Source of the DNA: Trichosporon coremiiforme
Taxonomy: Eukaryota; Basidiomycota; Tremellomycetes; Trichosporonales; Trichosporonaceae
Length of the DNA: 64,000 bases
Reading direction: 5' to 3'
Assembly (NCBI GenBank): GCA_039545355.1
Contig: BCJJ01000011.1
Span: 144,702 to 208,701 of the forward strand
Within the stretch, counting starts at the first letter, position 1. Every line of letters begins with the position of its first letter. Shown piece after piece: positions 21,448 to 32,201 of the stretch. Both the position numbers and the translations under genes were made by a program. The notes beneath the pieces were generated by a model that ran no database searches, was not told the DNA's origin, and saw only the letters and a program-made list of their open reading frames with translations.

Positions 21448-22243
21448 TCAGTCGCGGTTGACAGTCTCGAACTCATTCTGTAGTTCGTCCAGGAACTCCT
21501 TGTGTTCCTCCTTATCTGTCAGATCTCTTGCAAACTTGAGCAAAGAGTCAAAGAGCACGGCCCGCTGTGCCGCCGCCGCCGCGTCCGAGATGCGTTGGCG
21601 CTTGAAGGCGGGCTCAGCGTCGCCGAGGTGCGGAATAACGGGCGCACCGGGTGCGTAGTCGGTCTTTGGTGACCAGGCAGCGAGTCGCTGGTGTTCAGGG
21701 GATTGGCCGGGTGAGTGGCCAGGTGAGGGCGTCTTGCGTTTCGCGCTCGCTACGCTTTCAGGGAGAGAGGGAAGTCTCAGATACTCGAGCTCTGCGACTT
21801 CGAGAGCTGAGGTTGGGGCTTTCGGCGAGCGGAGGTCGAGGGGCGAAGCAGGCCCACGCACTGCTGTCAGCTACAACGTGCAAAAGCGACCCTTCGCTTC
21901 TGCATTATTTAGTCTACTCACCAGTATCACTCCCGCTGGAGCTGGTTGCCGACCTTGGCGTCGCTCCCTCCACAAGCGCGATAGGCGGTGCCTCAGCATC
22001 GACTTCTCTCAAACGCTCAGTCTGTTCCGCCGAGATAGCAGATAGCTCCGCCGTCTCGCGCAGATAGATGTCGCGAAGCAGTTCGCGCGCACGGATAATC
22101 TTGCTCAGCGGCGTCAGATGCTTCCTCGCCCTAAGGATCGCTTCAGCTTCCACTCGATACCGCGTCTGGCACGATTCGACGCGGCGCGCAAACTCGGCCC
22201 GGATGTCGCGCCGGCGCCGCTCGGCTTCGGCGGCGGTCAACAT
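21448..22243 (-). CDS. Hypothetical coiled-coil protein (244 aa)
   Basis: Exons are complement 21922-22243 and 21448-21860, with a 61-nt intron ending GTAGCTGACAGCAG. The first exon is a charged helical region (AEAERRRRDIRAEFARRVES; LLRDIYLRETAELSAIS) that probably forms a coiled coil. A Ser/Pro-rich linker follows, then KRQRISDAAAAAQRAVLFDS and LLKFARDLTDKEEHKEFL at the C-terminus. The frame stays open upstream of ATG 22243 with SP/RR-rich sequence, so an upstream exon is possible. The C-terminal block recurs in the decayed locus at 24.2 kb, suggesting a local duplication. KRQR could be a nuclear signal. Family not recognised. Confidence 0.58.
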
Positions 22244-22973
22244 CGGGCGGTCATTCGAGCGGCGGGGAGAAGGAGGGCGGTCGTTAAGTCTGGGGGGGGA
22301 CTCGGTTTGGATGCGTGCTGAGAGCGAGAGTGTGCTTCACGGCACCTCGAGCTGGAGGTCTATGGTCGTGCGCTTGAAAGCAGGTGTGCCGGATGGTCGA
22401 TGTGCAAGACGTCGGCGTTCATGAGTCGTGCTTTCGCGGGGAAATTGCGGCGACGAGGTGGTTGGGTGGGCTGGGCTGGGATTGCGCCCGCATCACGTGC
22501 CAAGGCTTGGCAGGGACCGGACCCGTGCTAGGCGCCCTTTGACGCCGCGACGCCCGACGAGGACATGTGACGGCCGGACAGGAACCAAATATGGGGCTCC
22601 ACTGCCGTGACAGAGCAAGACTCATGAACTCAATCCACCTTGGATACCCGGAAGACATTTAAGCATGACAGGGTTGACAGGGTTGATGCTGCTTCCGAGT
22701 GCTTGGAAAGCAGTCGCTACTCTGCATCACATCCAACTGATGATCAAGACTGACACCCCGATCGACTTCATCATTTTTTTCTGAGGACAACAACATGGCT
22801 GCACGCTTAGGAACCACCCACACACGATTGCGCACCTTTGTCTGCGCACCACATCCCACTGCTCACAATGTGCGGTGCTGTTCAGCACTACACAGCGCGG
22901 AGGTTATCCCAGGCTGGTGAATGCCTTGCATCTGTCTTTACCATCATCCACTCCACCATTCCCGACAATCGTC
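22244..22973. promoter_or_regulatory. Divergent intergenic region, 22.2-23.0 kb
   Basis: 730 nt between divergent start codons. A tandem GACAGGGTTGACAGGGTTGA repeat lies near 22668-22688. It may also hold an unidentified first exon of the minus-strand gene. No separate gene is seen. Confidence 0.45.
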
Positions 22974-24086
22974 ATGGCCTCAGAAAAAACGACAGGCAGG
23001 CATCACGCCAGCGCCACGACCCATCAGCCCGCCGCTGAGAGGCGCACTATCACCCCGTCCTGGAGCCCACGCTACATCTCCCAGTGTTCCTACAACGAAC
23101 ACGTACACGAAGCGTACCCATATGAGCCGGCTCTGAACGCCATCCAGTCGAGTCTATACAAAACCATCCTCTCTAAACCGAATCCACCCGACGCATGCCA
23201 CCTAATGCGCATCGCCCTTGAGGTCGTGAGACTCTTCCTCCGTCCGCTCCTCTACACAGATATTCCAGATGACGCACGGCACCACGCTGTCATCCAATGG
23301 TATCTCCTGGGCCAGGTTCACGCATTCAACATTCCACGCGACCGCGTCGTTGGCGGGGAATGCAGGATCGAGAAGGTCATCATGGACTTCCAACCGGCGA
23401 ACGTGCACGAGGGAGCCGTCAAGACCTTTGCCCTCGACTTCATCCGCGCCGGCATGGCGTACTTCGGCCTCCTGGCCCATGACTCGCCAGCGGGCTCGCA
23501 ATCTGGCGGCACCGGCGTCGTCATTCCGCCCCGATCCAGCTCGCTGCGCGCTTCGGGATGCAAGGACATGGACAAGCATTCCGTCCCGACGACCGCAGTG
23601 CAGTGCCCCGCTCAACCGTCTGGGGTGGAGATGAAGCCTAGCCTCCAGCTCTCGCTGAATGTGTTCCTGACCGGAGCCGACGCGGCACTCGAGGCACTCC
23701 GACGTACTGTCTTCGTCCAGTTTGACGATGCGCGCGTAATGTGGGCGGGCAAGATCCGTGCATCTGAGTGTCAACTCATGATTCTGGGGGAGATCAGGAG
23801 CCAGATCTTGATGCCGATTGGCGGGGAACAGTCGGGCCAGTTGGCGGATGAAGGTACACGAGAAGAGGAAGGAGGCGGACAACGCATGGACGAGGAAGTC
23901 GACAGCAGCAGCGACAGCTGGGAGGACGTCTGGTTCGGAGAGGAAGGGGAGGAAGAGGAAGCTTTGAGCGACCTATATCATCCCGCTGCGAGCAGCAAGG
24001 ATGCTGAACAAGCCGCGCCGAGGAGGAAGGTGAAGAAGATCAAGAATGCCAAGTTGCTGAGGGCGAGGGCGCGCTTGGGGAAGTAG
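22974..24086 (+). CDS. Hypothetical protein, acidic/basic C-terminal tail (370 aa)
   Basis: Single exon from ATG 22974 to TAG. A folded-looking N-terminal half (LMRIALEVVRLFLRPLLY, WYLLGQVHAFNIPRDRV, FALDFIRAGMAYFGLLAH) is followed by a linker. The C-terminus is very acidic (about residues 300-345, EEEGGGQRMDEEVDSS and similar) and ends strongly basic (RRKVKKIKNAKLLRARARL). The basic end may be a nuclear signal; that is inference. No signal peptide is present, and the hydrophobic helices look amphipathic rather than membrane-spanning. It lies between the coiled-coil gene and its decayed paralogue. Family not recognised. Confidence 0.6.
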   Translation: MASEKTTGRHHASATTHQPAAERRTITPSWSPRYISQCSYNEHVHEAYPYEPALNAIQSSLYKTILSKPNPPDACHLMRIALEVVRLFLRPLLYTDIPDDARHHAVIQWYLLGQVHAFNIPRDRVVGGECRIEKVIMDFQPANVHEGAVKTFALDFIRAGMAYFGLLAHDSPAGSQSGGTGVVIPPRSSSLRASGCKDMDKHSVPTTAVQCPAQPSGVEMKPSLQLSLNVFLTGADAALEALRRTVFVQFDDARVMWAGKIRASECQLMILGEIRSQILMPIGGEQSGQLADEGTREEEGGGQRMDEEVDSSSDSWEDVWFGEEGEEEEALSDLYHPAASSKDAEQAAPRRKVKKIKNAKLLRARARLGK

Positions 24087-24165
24087 TCACTCGTTGAGGC
24101 GTGCAGGCGACTCATTAGCTTATCAGTATGCTAGTCATTAGTATGCAGTGAGGTTGCATGAGCGC

Positions 24166-24985
24166 TCATTCTCTGCCCGCAGCCTCATACTCCTCGATCC
24201 ACCTGTCCAGTAACCGGTCCGTCCGGTCGTTGTCTGAGAGACCTCTCGCCAGCCCGAAAACGCGGTAGAAGAGTCCCTCTCGCTTTTGTCTTTCTCGGTG
24301 ACTGCTCCATCAGCATCTGCATCCACAGCATTGCGCTTCTGCTTGCGACCGGCATTTGATTGAATGCCAGGTTTAGACTCGGGGTCCGGTGAGCGACAAA
24401 GCGTGCCCTCGCCTAATGTGTCCCGGCTGTTGGACCGGCAGCGGGAGCCTCTAGCGACGGCGTGCTGATGCGGTATCCGCGGTTGGACTCTGGAGCTGTA
24501 GTTAGCATACTTGGGGAGGTGAACGGCAAACACTCTTCTCAAGGGGCTAGCCAAGCTCACCATCGTACTCCTCCAACGTTTTCAGTTGCCGCGCTAGCTG
24601 CTGACGCATTGCAGCGATGCACTCGGCCTCGCAATCCTCCGACTACTGCAATCCGGCACGCAAGTCCGCTGGCATTCCACCTATTCCCTCCATGTTGTCC
24701 CGCTGCGATTGTAGGCATTGCTCCACAGGCGGATGCGGTGCTCGATGATGTGCTCGATTGCTTGCCGGAGCGAGCCCTTCTCTGCCTGCTGAGATCGAGT
24801 GGGTAGCACGTTGGGGAAAGTACGGAGGAGTGATGGTGGTGATATTCGAGTGATGAAACGGCCGAATGAGGAAGACTGAACTCCATTCCTCTTGACATGG
24901 CCGGCCGGCATGGTGCGAGGTCGGTCGTGGAAACCCAGGAACCCGACGTGTGACTCACCTCGATCTCCGCCGAGATCGTCGCCAT
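24166..24985 (-). pseudogene. Decayed paralogue of the 21.4 kb coiled-coil gene
   Basis: An apparent first exon (complement 24959-24985, MATISAEIE) joins in frame to AEKGSLRQAIEHIIEHRIRL. The coding signal then shifts frame to VEQCLQSQRDNMEGIGG, hits a TAG, resumes as SEDCEAECIAAMRQQL, has a normal splice at LEEYDG (GTGAGC to CTCCAG), and changes frame twice more before ending LFYRVFGLARGLSDNDRTDR...RWIEEYEAAGRE. That last block aligns with LFDSLLKFARDLTDKEEHKE at 21.5 kb (shared L-F, A-R-x-L-S/T-D and L-D spacing). With at least three frame changes and one in-frame stop it is probably non-functional. Unrecognised introns are the alternative. Confidence 0.5.
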
Positions 24986-25079
24986 CGGTACAGCGATAGC
25001 AGTTTGCTGATGCACCTCAGGAAGCGGTGGGAAAAGCGAGTAGCATCTCCTTTGTGTATGTTTATGCATGTCTACCTTC

Positions 25080-26258
25080 CTACAGCTGGTGCCCTCTGCG
25101 CATGAGCATATCCTTCCACTGATCCGGCATGTGGCCCTTCTTGAGCTTCTCATAGTCGTACATGACGCAGGTCGAGTCAGCAGTGACAGCGAGCTGGTTC
25201 GCCTTGACAGACCAGCCGGCAAAGGCGAGCTTGAAGCTGCCGCGCTCCTGGTCGATCGAGTGCGGTCGGCACGCCCACATGATCTGGCGTTAGCTTCTAT
25301 GCCAGAGAGCTCAACTCACAGAGTCCGGGTACGTCACGGGATACCTGAATCGGATGGTCTGCTCCTTCAGAATGATGCCGAGACCTCGGCCGGCGACAAG
25401 GTCGTCCTTCGCCTCCTTGCCCAGGTCGCTCTCGAGCGTCTCGACCCAGCGCATCCGAGCCGATTCGATGTAGCGCGCGTACGTCACGTTGTTAATGTGT
25501 CTACGGGTTAGCTTGAGACTCTAACCACCCTTCTGCTGTCCATGCTTCACAGACACCGCACCGACGCGACTGCCTTCCCTCACAGGGGCGCATGAAAGCG
25601 ATAGGGAACGAAGAGACTCACCGGTACATGTCGCTCTCGCCCCACGCACACGGCCACTCGATGCGGCCCTCGTCGTCGAACCCGTTCGAGTCGAACCACT
25701 CCTGGCCTGTCGCGCGCGCCCGGTCGTAGTCAGGGTTCACGTGCGGCGGCAGCGGGATCTTGTCCTTGCTTGTCGGGACGCTAGTCGTTAGCTTGAAAGC
25801 TCGTTCACGTTGCCCTCCTGCACAACCTCCTCCTGTATTTCACGGCCACTCTCAGCTCTCTCAACATCATCCTTTCCCACCAGCAAGCTACCAGCCCCTT
25901 TTCTGGCGCTATCAACAGCCGGCATGCATCTGAGTAGAGTGGAGACCTTGATTCTCTCGGCTTCCATGAGGGTGAGTGTAGGCAGGCAAGCTACACCACG
26001 CCAGAAGTCAACTCACCGAGGTCGCTCGTACTGCACACCCTCCTGTCCCGGGAGCGGGCGCGCCGTCGTCGTGTCGTCTGGCGAAGCGGGGCCAACCTCG
26101 CCCTTGGCGAGGTAGTACGGCGATTTGGGGTCTGAGAATTTAGCGAGGAGGTCGTTCAGTTTTTCGTCGCGCTGCACCGCGCCGGCAGAGAACGCACGGG
26201 CAGCGTTCGATACCTGCGGACGCAGGGTGCGGACGGCACGGGTCGTGAGGCCGAGCAT
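25080..26258 (-). CDS. Mitochondrial thioesterase-like protein, 4HBT hotdog fold (257 aa)
   Basis: Four exons: complement 26017-26258, 25622-25768, 25320-25500 and 25080-25283. The N-terminus (MLGLTTRAVRTLRPQVSN, then ARAFSAG) is a typical mitochondrial presequence. The core reads WGESDMYRHINNVTYARYIE, the hotdog 4-hydroxybenzoyl-CoA thioesterase pattern in which a D-x-x-x-H-[IV]-N-N loop forms the active site. Later parts (IILKEQTIRFRYPVTYPDS; STCVMYDYEKLKKG) fit the beta-sheet of this fold. Such proteins hydrolyse acyl-CoA thioesters; the exact substrate cannot be read from sequence. The first intron is about 250 nt, long for this genome. It lies tail-to-head upstream of SEC10 on the same strand. 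Confidence 0.8.
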
Positions 26259-26534
26259 GTTGTTATGATACGTGGACGATGGAAGTATGAGAGAAAGCAA
26301 AATGTCAACAAACGGTGACTACTGCGTTAGAGCCGGCCGTGCCGGGATGACGAAAGCCGACTGTGGACGGGTATCTTGCCGAGCGCCGAGGACGGAGGCT
26401 GATTCGCCTAAGTTTATCGGACTTCGCCGTCCCCACTTCCCCGCACCGCGCATTTGCACGCCCGTAGCGGCGCCGCCAACACCGAAGGTTCATATCATAC
26501 ATAGCATTCATACGGTCTAGTCATGTCATTAGAG

Positions 26535-29500
26535 TTAGGGCATGCCCATGTACACGAACGGCTGGGTGCGGTGCCCGCCCTGGCTGTTCCAGGTACTGGG
26601 AGGCGGCGCCTTGGAGCTCGCACTCGACGCCGAGCGCTCTATGCCGGGCGTGGAGGGACTCGAGCTCTCGTTGTGCGCCTTCTCCGTCATGTTCTCGAAG
26701 TCCTTCAGCGCGTCCCTCAGCTTTTGCATGCCGGCCATGCCTGCGCCCGCCATACCGCCCATGGCTGCGCCGGCGGCTCCGCCCATCGCTGAAAGACGCT
26801 TGCTGGCCTGGCGGCCGAGGAACATCGGAGCCGCGACAGCGGTGGTCTCGATCTCCTCGGTGTCGCTGAACTGCCGCGCGAACTGCGACCAATCGCTGCG
26901 CTGCTGCAGGTATGGTCTCAGCAAGCGAGAGTCGATCCTTCCTAGGTGCGATTCCGTCATGTATGTGCGGAGGACGTCGGGCTGGACAATGAAGCTGTTG
27001 CCGAGCTGACGCAGCATCTCGAAACGGTCGTTCAGCGGCGGCGAGTTGAAGGCAGCGATGCACTCCTGGTACGTTGCCAGATCCTTCGTGAGCATCAGAC
27101 CACCAGTTGGGTTCACCGGGAACTTCTTGTAGTGGTCCAGCAGCAACGAGTGGAAGCTAACTCCGACCTCAGTCAGAAGAGCATCGAGGTTCTTCCCGCT
27201 CAAAGCGCTTGTCGCCGTAACGTGAACTTGTGCAAGGAAGTCGCAGCACAGCTCGCAGGGCTCCGTGTTAGTGCGGGCAAAAGACAGCTCGTCGTTCTTT
27301 GGCTTGTAGTCGTTGCGCTTCTGCTTCGTGAGGAGGTAGCTCAGCCAGAGCACAATGACGTCGACAGCCTTCTGCAAAACAGCGTTGGCCTTGTTCTCCA
27401 TGCGGACAGTGTTGTGCTGGTTGAAGGTCGACATCTCGCGGCGCACAGCCGGGCTTGTCGCGAGCGGCAGGAGCGCCGTGCTGGTGTAGCGCTGCCAAAG
27501 ATGACAAACGAGATCTGCGGGGCGTAGGACTGTGAGCACTGACAGATCTGGCTCAGTTCGTCCGTCATACTGCTCAAGACGCGCCAAGGCCGAGTCAAGT
27601 GCGGTGTCAATGAATGACCGTCCAATCGCCTCCGCGAGAACCTTGGAGAGGGCGAACACGTTCTTTGCGACTTCGGCCGGCGGGGAGAGCTCGACAACGC
27701 GGCCAATTGCTTCGGCATGCCAACGCATCATTCGCTCAGCAGGCTCGATGTCCAGGACGCCGTCCTCAGGCGAGGGCATCCTTTCAGTCGGGGTGTCGTA
27801 CGAATTTTGACGAGTGGGGAGCCCCGGCAGTTGCATGCTGAGACGCGAAGTTGATCGTGGTGGCGGCGTCGGAGCGTTCGATGTCGGCGTTTTGGAGCCC
27901 GAAATAGCGTTCTGGGCTGAGGAGGCAAACAGGTTGGCGTACTTGCCGATCGCCTGTGCTGCCGATGAAGCGACTTGAGCGGTGGCGTTGGTCGTGCCTC
28001 CACCCGAAGTCGAAAGCTGGTTCACCACACGGTTCATCAGCGAGTTCGGCTTAGCCTTGAGCACCGTCTCGTGATAGTGCGTGAACTGTGACAACAGCCC
28101 GGCGTAGAGCTCGACCAAGTTCTTGCTCTCGCTGTCCAGATAGCGACTGCCTTCGAGCCATGGGATGAAGATCTCTTCCAGCGACTGATCGAGCAGAGTG
28201 GTAATAGGGCCCGTAGCGGCCGCTGCCATTTTTGAGGATCCGGCTACGGGGCCGCCAAGAGTCACGTCAAGCGATTTCAGGTCCTCGACCAGCTTGGCAC
28301 ACATCGAGTGTGACAGATGAAGAATGCGCAGAACGGCGAGGGTGGAAACGGTCGAAGCGCGGGACACGAGCGACTCAATGTGCTGCTGGATCTTCGTTGT
28401 CAGCCATCTTCACAAACAAACAAGGATGACTCACGACTTGTGCAAACACACGCTGGAGGAAGACCTGCATGACGGCAGCAGGGTTGGGGAACACGGCAAG
28501 AACGATTTGAGCTTCCTGCGTGACAGTGGTGCGGATTTCTTTGAAGAGAGCAGCAAGACCAGGCTCTGACATGGGAGGCGGCAGACTTGGGTCTCCCATG
28601 GTCTTCCAGCTGAGGTCAGCTTATAAGCCCTAACTCCCACTCACATTTCAACTGCAGTCCCGTTCGCTTCCGCCTCCTCCATGGCACTCTCGATGAGGCG
28701 ATCCTTGCTGATGAAGAAGTCGTGCTGGTTGACGTATACCTGAACACACGACGTTCCGCCGTTGAAGTCTTGGAGGACTTTCGCGCAATGCCCCATGTTC
28801 CGAGGGTCACCTTTCTTGAAGGCACGGTTGAAGTATGTGAGCACCTCCTGCTCAAATCGCTCGCAGTACTTTTCAATTTCCGCAGCGACACGGTCCGCCT
28901 TTTCCTTCTCGCCGCGCTTCAGGAGGACATTCCGGTGGGCGGCGGAATGGCTCTCGCCATTGACATCGGTAGCCTCAGCGTCCGCCAGCGCTGTGGCCGC
29001 AGTATCAGCGACATCCTTAGCGACAGCCATAAGACGGCGGAGGACGACGGCGAGACGTTGCCTTCCTTCGGGAGACTTGCGTGTGGAGTAAAGCTGAGCC
29101 AGCGGTGACTTCTCCTCTCCTGTTGTCGCAGTATACTGCACAAGCGAGATGTAGTATCCAACGAGGAGCGAGGTAGCCTGTGCGGTGCTTCGCACTTGGT
29201 GCAGGCTTTCAAGTTGCTCGCCGATCTTCGCAGCCGTGCGCCCGACGTCGGTGATCTTGTTCTCGAGGCTTGAGAAGGACGAGCCGACAGCCTCGAATCC
29301 GCTGTCTAGCTCGCGCAGCCGCTTGCCATACTCTCGATTTGCTCGCCGCACCTCGCTCTCCATCGATCGCGTCCGCTCAGCAACTTGTGACCGCAGCGCG
29401 AGCAGTTGGTCGAGGGCAGGCGAGAACGTGTCCATGAACGGCTTCGGATTGAAAGCTGATATTATTAGCGCAGCGATGGTACTCAAGATGCTTACGTCCT

Positions 29501-29759
29501 GACTCAGCCTTGCTCGACTGAATGAGATGTTCGCTCAGATTCCCGATGAAGTCTTCCGTGGAGTAGCCATCCTTCTCGTCAGCTATACTCCTAGACATCG
29601 GCATCTCTGGTGGAGGACGGCTACGTCACAACCTCCCCGGCCGGTACTCACCACGAAAGTCGGGAGTTGGATGACCTTGCCGATAACGGGATCCTTTGCC
29701 TGGGGAGACGCCTGTTGCCGTCTCCCTGGGCGCCTCGGTGGGGTCTCCGGAGCATCCAT
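26535..29759 (-). CDS. SEC10: Exocyst complex subunit Sec10
   Basis: Five exons: complement 29652-29759, 29496-29571, 28645-29455, 28435-28609 and 26535-28391 (1008 aa). Diagnostic segments are the N-terminal coiled region (ALRSQVAERTRSMESEVRRA), VQVYVNQHDFFISKDRLIE, and FPNPAAVMQVFLQRVFAQV, all strongly Sec10-like, then helical-bundle sequence to the C-terminus. Exon 2 uses a close acceptor after CTGAC (CTGACGAGAAG), and the frame continues cleanly across all four introns. Sec10 is part of the eight-subunit exocyst that tethers secretory vesicles at the plasma membrane. An insert of about 60 Ser/Pro/Thr-rich residues (TPTSNAPTPPPRSTSR) interrupts the helical bundle. The upstream region is shared with LCL2. 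Confidence 0.92.
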
Positions 29760-30027
29760 GGTGCCGATGAATGATGGAGACGTGCAGAGCGTTGTTGCCC
29801 TTGCTTGAGACGCGACGTTGTAGTGCACATGGAACCACGGTCACTCGATCGCGTGCATCATTAGCGGAATCAAACGCTCGCTTACAACCTCCACCGCTGC
29901 TTCCTAATCTCAATTAGGACGGGTCAAATGTTACCCCGCATACCCCGCATTCTGACGTGGAGTCGCGCACAGAACAACAATCAGTGTCTTCCTCGACGCG
30001 TCTGTTGGCATCGACAACCCCGTCAAC
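29760..30027. promoter_or_regulatory. Divergent promoter between SEC10 and LCL2
   Basis: 268 nt between opposite start codons, carrying both promoters. A tandem TACCCCGCAT pair lies at about 29931-29950, a possible factor site without known identity. Confidence 0.5.
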
Positions 30028-30578
30028 ATGAGGATAGCCGTCACGCTCGCCGCCCTCGGCCTCGTAGGAGGAGCTTCTGCGCAGTTCGGAAACTTCTTCG
30101 GTGGCGGCTTCCACTTTGGCGGACAGCAGCAGCAGGAAGCCCCACCATCACAGCCACCGAAGCGCGAGCACCCCGGCTGGAACGTGTACCAGGAGAGTGA
30201 GTCGAGAGGCGGCGATGATATTGAGCGAGCGTCGTGAGGTCCTTTAACTTCGCTACTCGGAGAGTTATCATGGGCTCAATGTGTTGGAGACTCTGAGCAG
30301 GAGGTGCTGCGACTTGGAGCTCAGTGGAGCTCAGAGCTGACGTCCAGTCCACTGCCGAGCAGGTTACGTTTGTCCTTCCTCGCTCACATGTGTACCCACT
30401 CCAGCCGACTGCCCCTGTCCTTATCCGTGAGTCCCACCGAATACCATCAGCTGATGAAAGGGATGACACGAAATGCGTGATTCCCGACGACCGACCGCGC
30501 GACGAGGGTGAGGGACCACCCTTCGTCTGCGTCCGCGGAGACTGCGACCAGGTCAGCTCTTTCGCCAAACCCATCTAG
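30028..30578 (+). CDS. LCL2: Long chronological lifespan protein 2 family (121 aa)
   Basis: Exons are 30028-30196, 30348-30426 and 30461-30578. The N-terminus MRIAVTLAALGLVGGASA is a signal peptide, followed by QFGNFFGGGFHFGGQQQQ, the Phe/Gly/Gln-rich start typical of LCL2. The Cys-rich part (HCRAGYVCPSSLTCVPTPAD, CPCPYP, then DDTKCVIPD and PFVCVRGDC) matches the family pattern closely, although one residue usually Ser is Ile at the first splice. LCL2 is an ER/secretory protein linked to lifespan and ER-associated degradation in yeast; that is family knowledge. Intron 1 is 151 nt, intron 2 only 34 nt. Confidence 0.88.
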
Positions 30579-30670
30579 ACATCGCTCCACCCGGCTTCCG
30601 GCCCACCTCAGACGACCCAGACTTGTAATGCATACCCGGACTCTACTTACGCCGCCTGCCTTGGAGACGA

Positions 30671-31078
30671 ATGACTTACGCTGATCTGACCCACACCATC
30701 GAAACATGCGTGGTGCAGTGCCTGAGACGGCATTGCTCCACAACCTGGGAGCCGACCTGCACCTGCAACTTGCCGCCCCCACATGACCAGGATGCACCAG
30801 CAAACTGTCTCCCGGCTCATTCCGAAGCGCATTGGAACTCAAACTTGGGTACCTTCAGGAATGTAGATCAGAGTTCGGATGCCGTCCTCGATCACGGACA
30901 TGACCTCACCAAAGTCATTTTCGGGCCGACCGAGACCCCAAAAACATCCCGGATCTTACAGCAGGCAACATCCGGTAGGCGCAGCACACAGCACATGGGC
31001 CTCAACCAACTCGTGCTGAAGGTACTGGGCGCGGGAAACAGATTCCACTCCTCGGCAGCCAGCTGTGGCGATGGTTGA
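30671..31078 (+). CDS. Possible Cys-rich secreted protein with CFEM-like spacing
   Basis: An ATG-initiated frame of 135 codons. Near the start it reads ETCVVQCLRRHC, then TCTCNLPPP and later ANC, giving C-x3-C-x4-C-x7-C-x-C, close to the CFEM spacing in which a C-x-C pair closes the motif. There is no signal peptide, the CFEM Asp is not evident, and only six early Cys are present; an upstream exon may be missing or this may be a relic. The C-terminal half looks like random translation. It sits between LCL2 and the decaying GPI-like genes. Low confidence. Confidence 0.25.
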   Translation: MTYADLTHTIETCVVQCLRRHCSTTWEPTCTCNLPPPHDQDAPANCLPAHSEAHWNSNLGTFRNVDQSSDAVLDHGHDLTKVIFGPTETPKTSRILQQATSGRRSTQHMGLNQLVLKVLGAGNRFHSSAASCGDG

Positions 31079-31272
31079 CGCGGGCCGCCGTGACACATAA
31101 CCACGACAGCGCGAACAACCAGGCACGCTCGTCTTGAGTGGCTGGCAGTGGGTTCTAACGGATATGCTTCGGCAGCCCCAGTGAGGCTTTACTCCGTTCC
31201 TGCAAGGCAAGACTGGTATGCATCGCACCCGCTGGGAGAGAAACGTACAGTCCCACTGCGACGCCACCGGAC

Positions 31273-31290
31273 ACCCCCCCCCCCCCCCCC
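31273..31290 (+). repeat. Poly-C homopolymer tract
   Basis: A run of about 18 consecutive C occurs in GGACA(C)nTCGGG. Such tracts are prone to length errors in sequencing and to slippage in vivo; no gene overlaps it. Confidence 0.85.
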
Positions 31291-31441
31291 TCGGGACGGC
31301 CACCACAGATGCGACGACGGACAGACACTTTTTGCTCATCTCCACGAAATCCCGGCACCGGGCGACATCCGGTGCTTGGTTAAGGTAACCGGCGGCAACC
31401 AAGACAGGTGTTGCATGAGCAGCTGAGGATGTATCACAGTG

Positions 31442-31885
31442 CTACAGCATGGCGACGAGTGACGTAAGGCCGACGAGGAGCATAGGTGCCCACGACCAGC
31501 TAACCTGAGGAGCGGCGTTTTCGAGGAAGTTACAGGCTAGGAGGTCCTTCAACCCGCCCGGTGAATACATTTTCACGATGCTGTGGTTGATGTCGTCGTT
31601 GTTGCGATGTTCCGGTCCGTCTTGAAAGCCGCAAAACCAGACGTCAGCGTCGAGGATGTTCTTCGTGCGGGAGTTGAGGATCGCCATGCCGCCGTGGGAC
31701 TCGCAGTCTTCGACCTTGGTGCGGTTGATGGTTCCAAGGACGAAGCATCCGGGTACTGTAGCTTCATCCCACTGGTTTGATTTGCCGATGTTCACGGACC
31801 AAAGTTGTTGCAGCTCGGTTCGGCCCGTTGTATTGCGGCCGTCTACTCTCCTGAATTGGTCCCAGGCATTCGTCCAGGATGAAGG
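31442..31885 (-). pseudogene. GPI-anchor-like secreted family, copy A (5' end missing)
   Basis: The frame is open from a TGA at 31886-31888 down to the stop at 31442 (147 codons) but has no usable ATG: the only in-frame Met lies inside the conserved block. Features are SSWTNAWDQF, PGCFVLGTINRTKVEDCESH, GGMAILNSRTKNILDADVWF and a hydrophobic C-terminus (SWAPMLLVGLTSLVAML) of the kind replaced by a GPI anchor. Copy B at 32.2 kb is clearly homologous (PGCFYLGTLNETKVKRC). A 5' exon could exist but I cannot find a splice acceptor, so truncation is likelier. Function unknown. Confidence 0.5.
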
Positions 31886-32201
31886 TCAATTCAATAGGCA
31901 CCGTACCTTCCGATTCAACCTTACATAGGGGGAAAGGAACCTCCGGAACGAAGACCTGGATCAGGTTTGATGCATCAGGATACTGCCGATGTCCGACGAT
32001 TGGCGTACTTCATAACCCTGTCCACGGAGGCTGTTCTGCCTCATTGCAGGAGACAGGACGGTGGGCGGTCGCCGTATCGAGCCTTGACACTGCGTGCCGT
32101 GACTTGCATGCACCGCCTCGCTAAGTACCCGCGCGGCCAGTGCGACAAGACGATCGCGAGAACTGCAGATCTCGGGAGAGATTCCAATAGACCCTTAGCA
32201 G

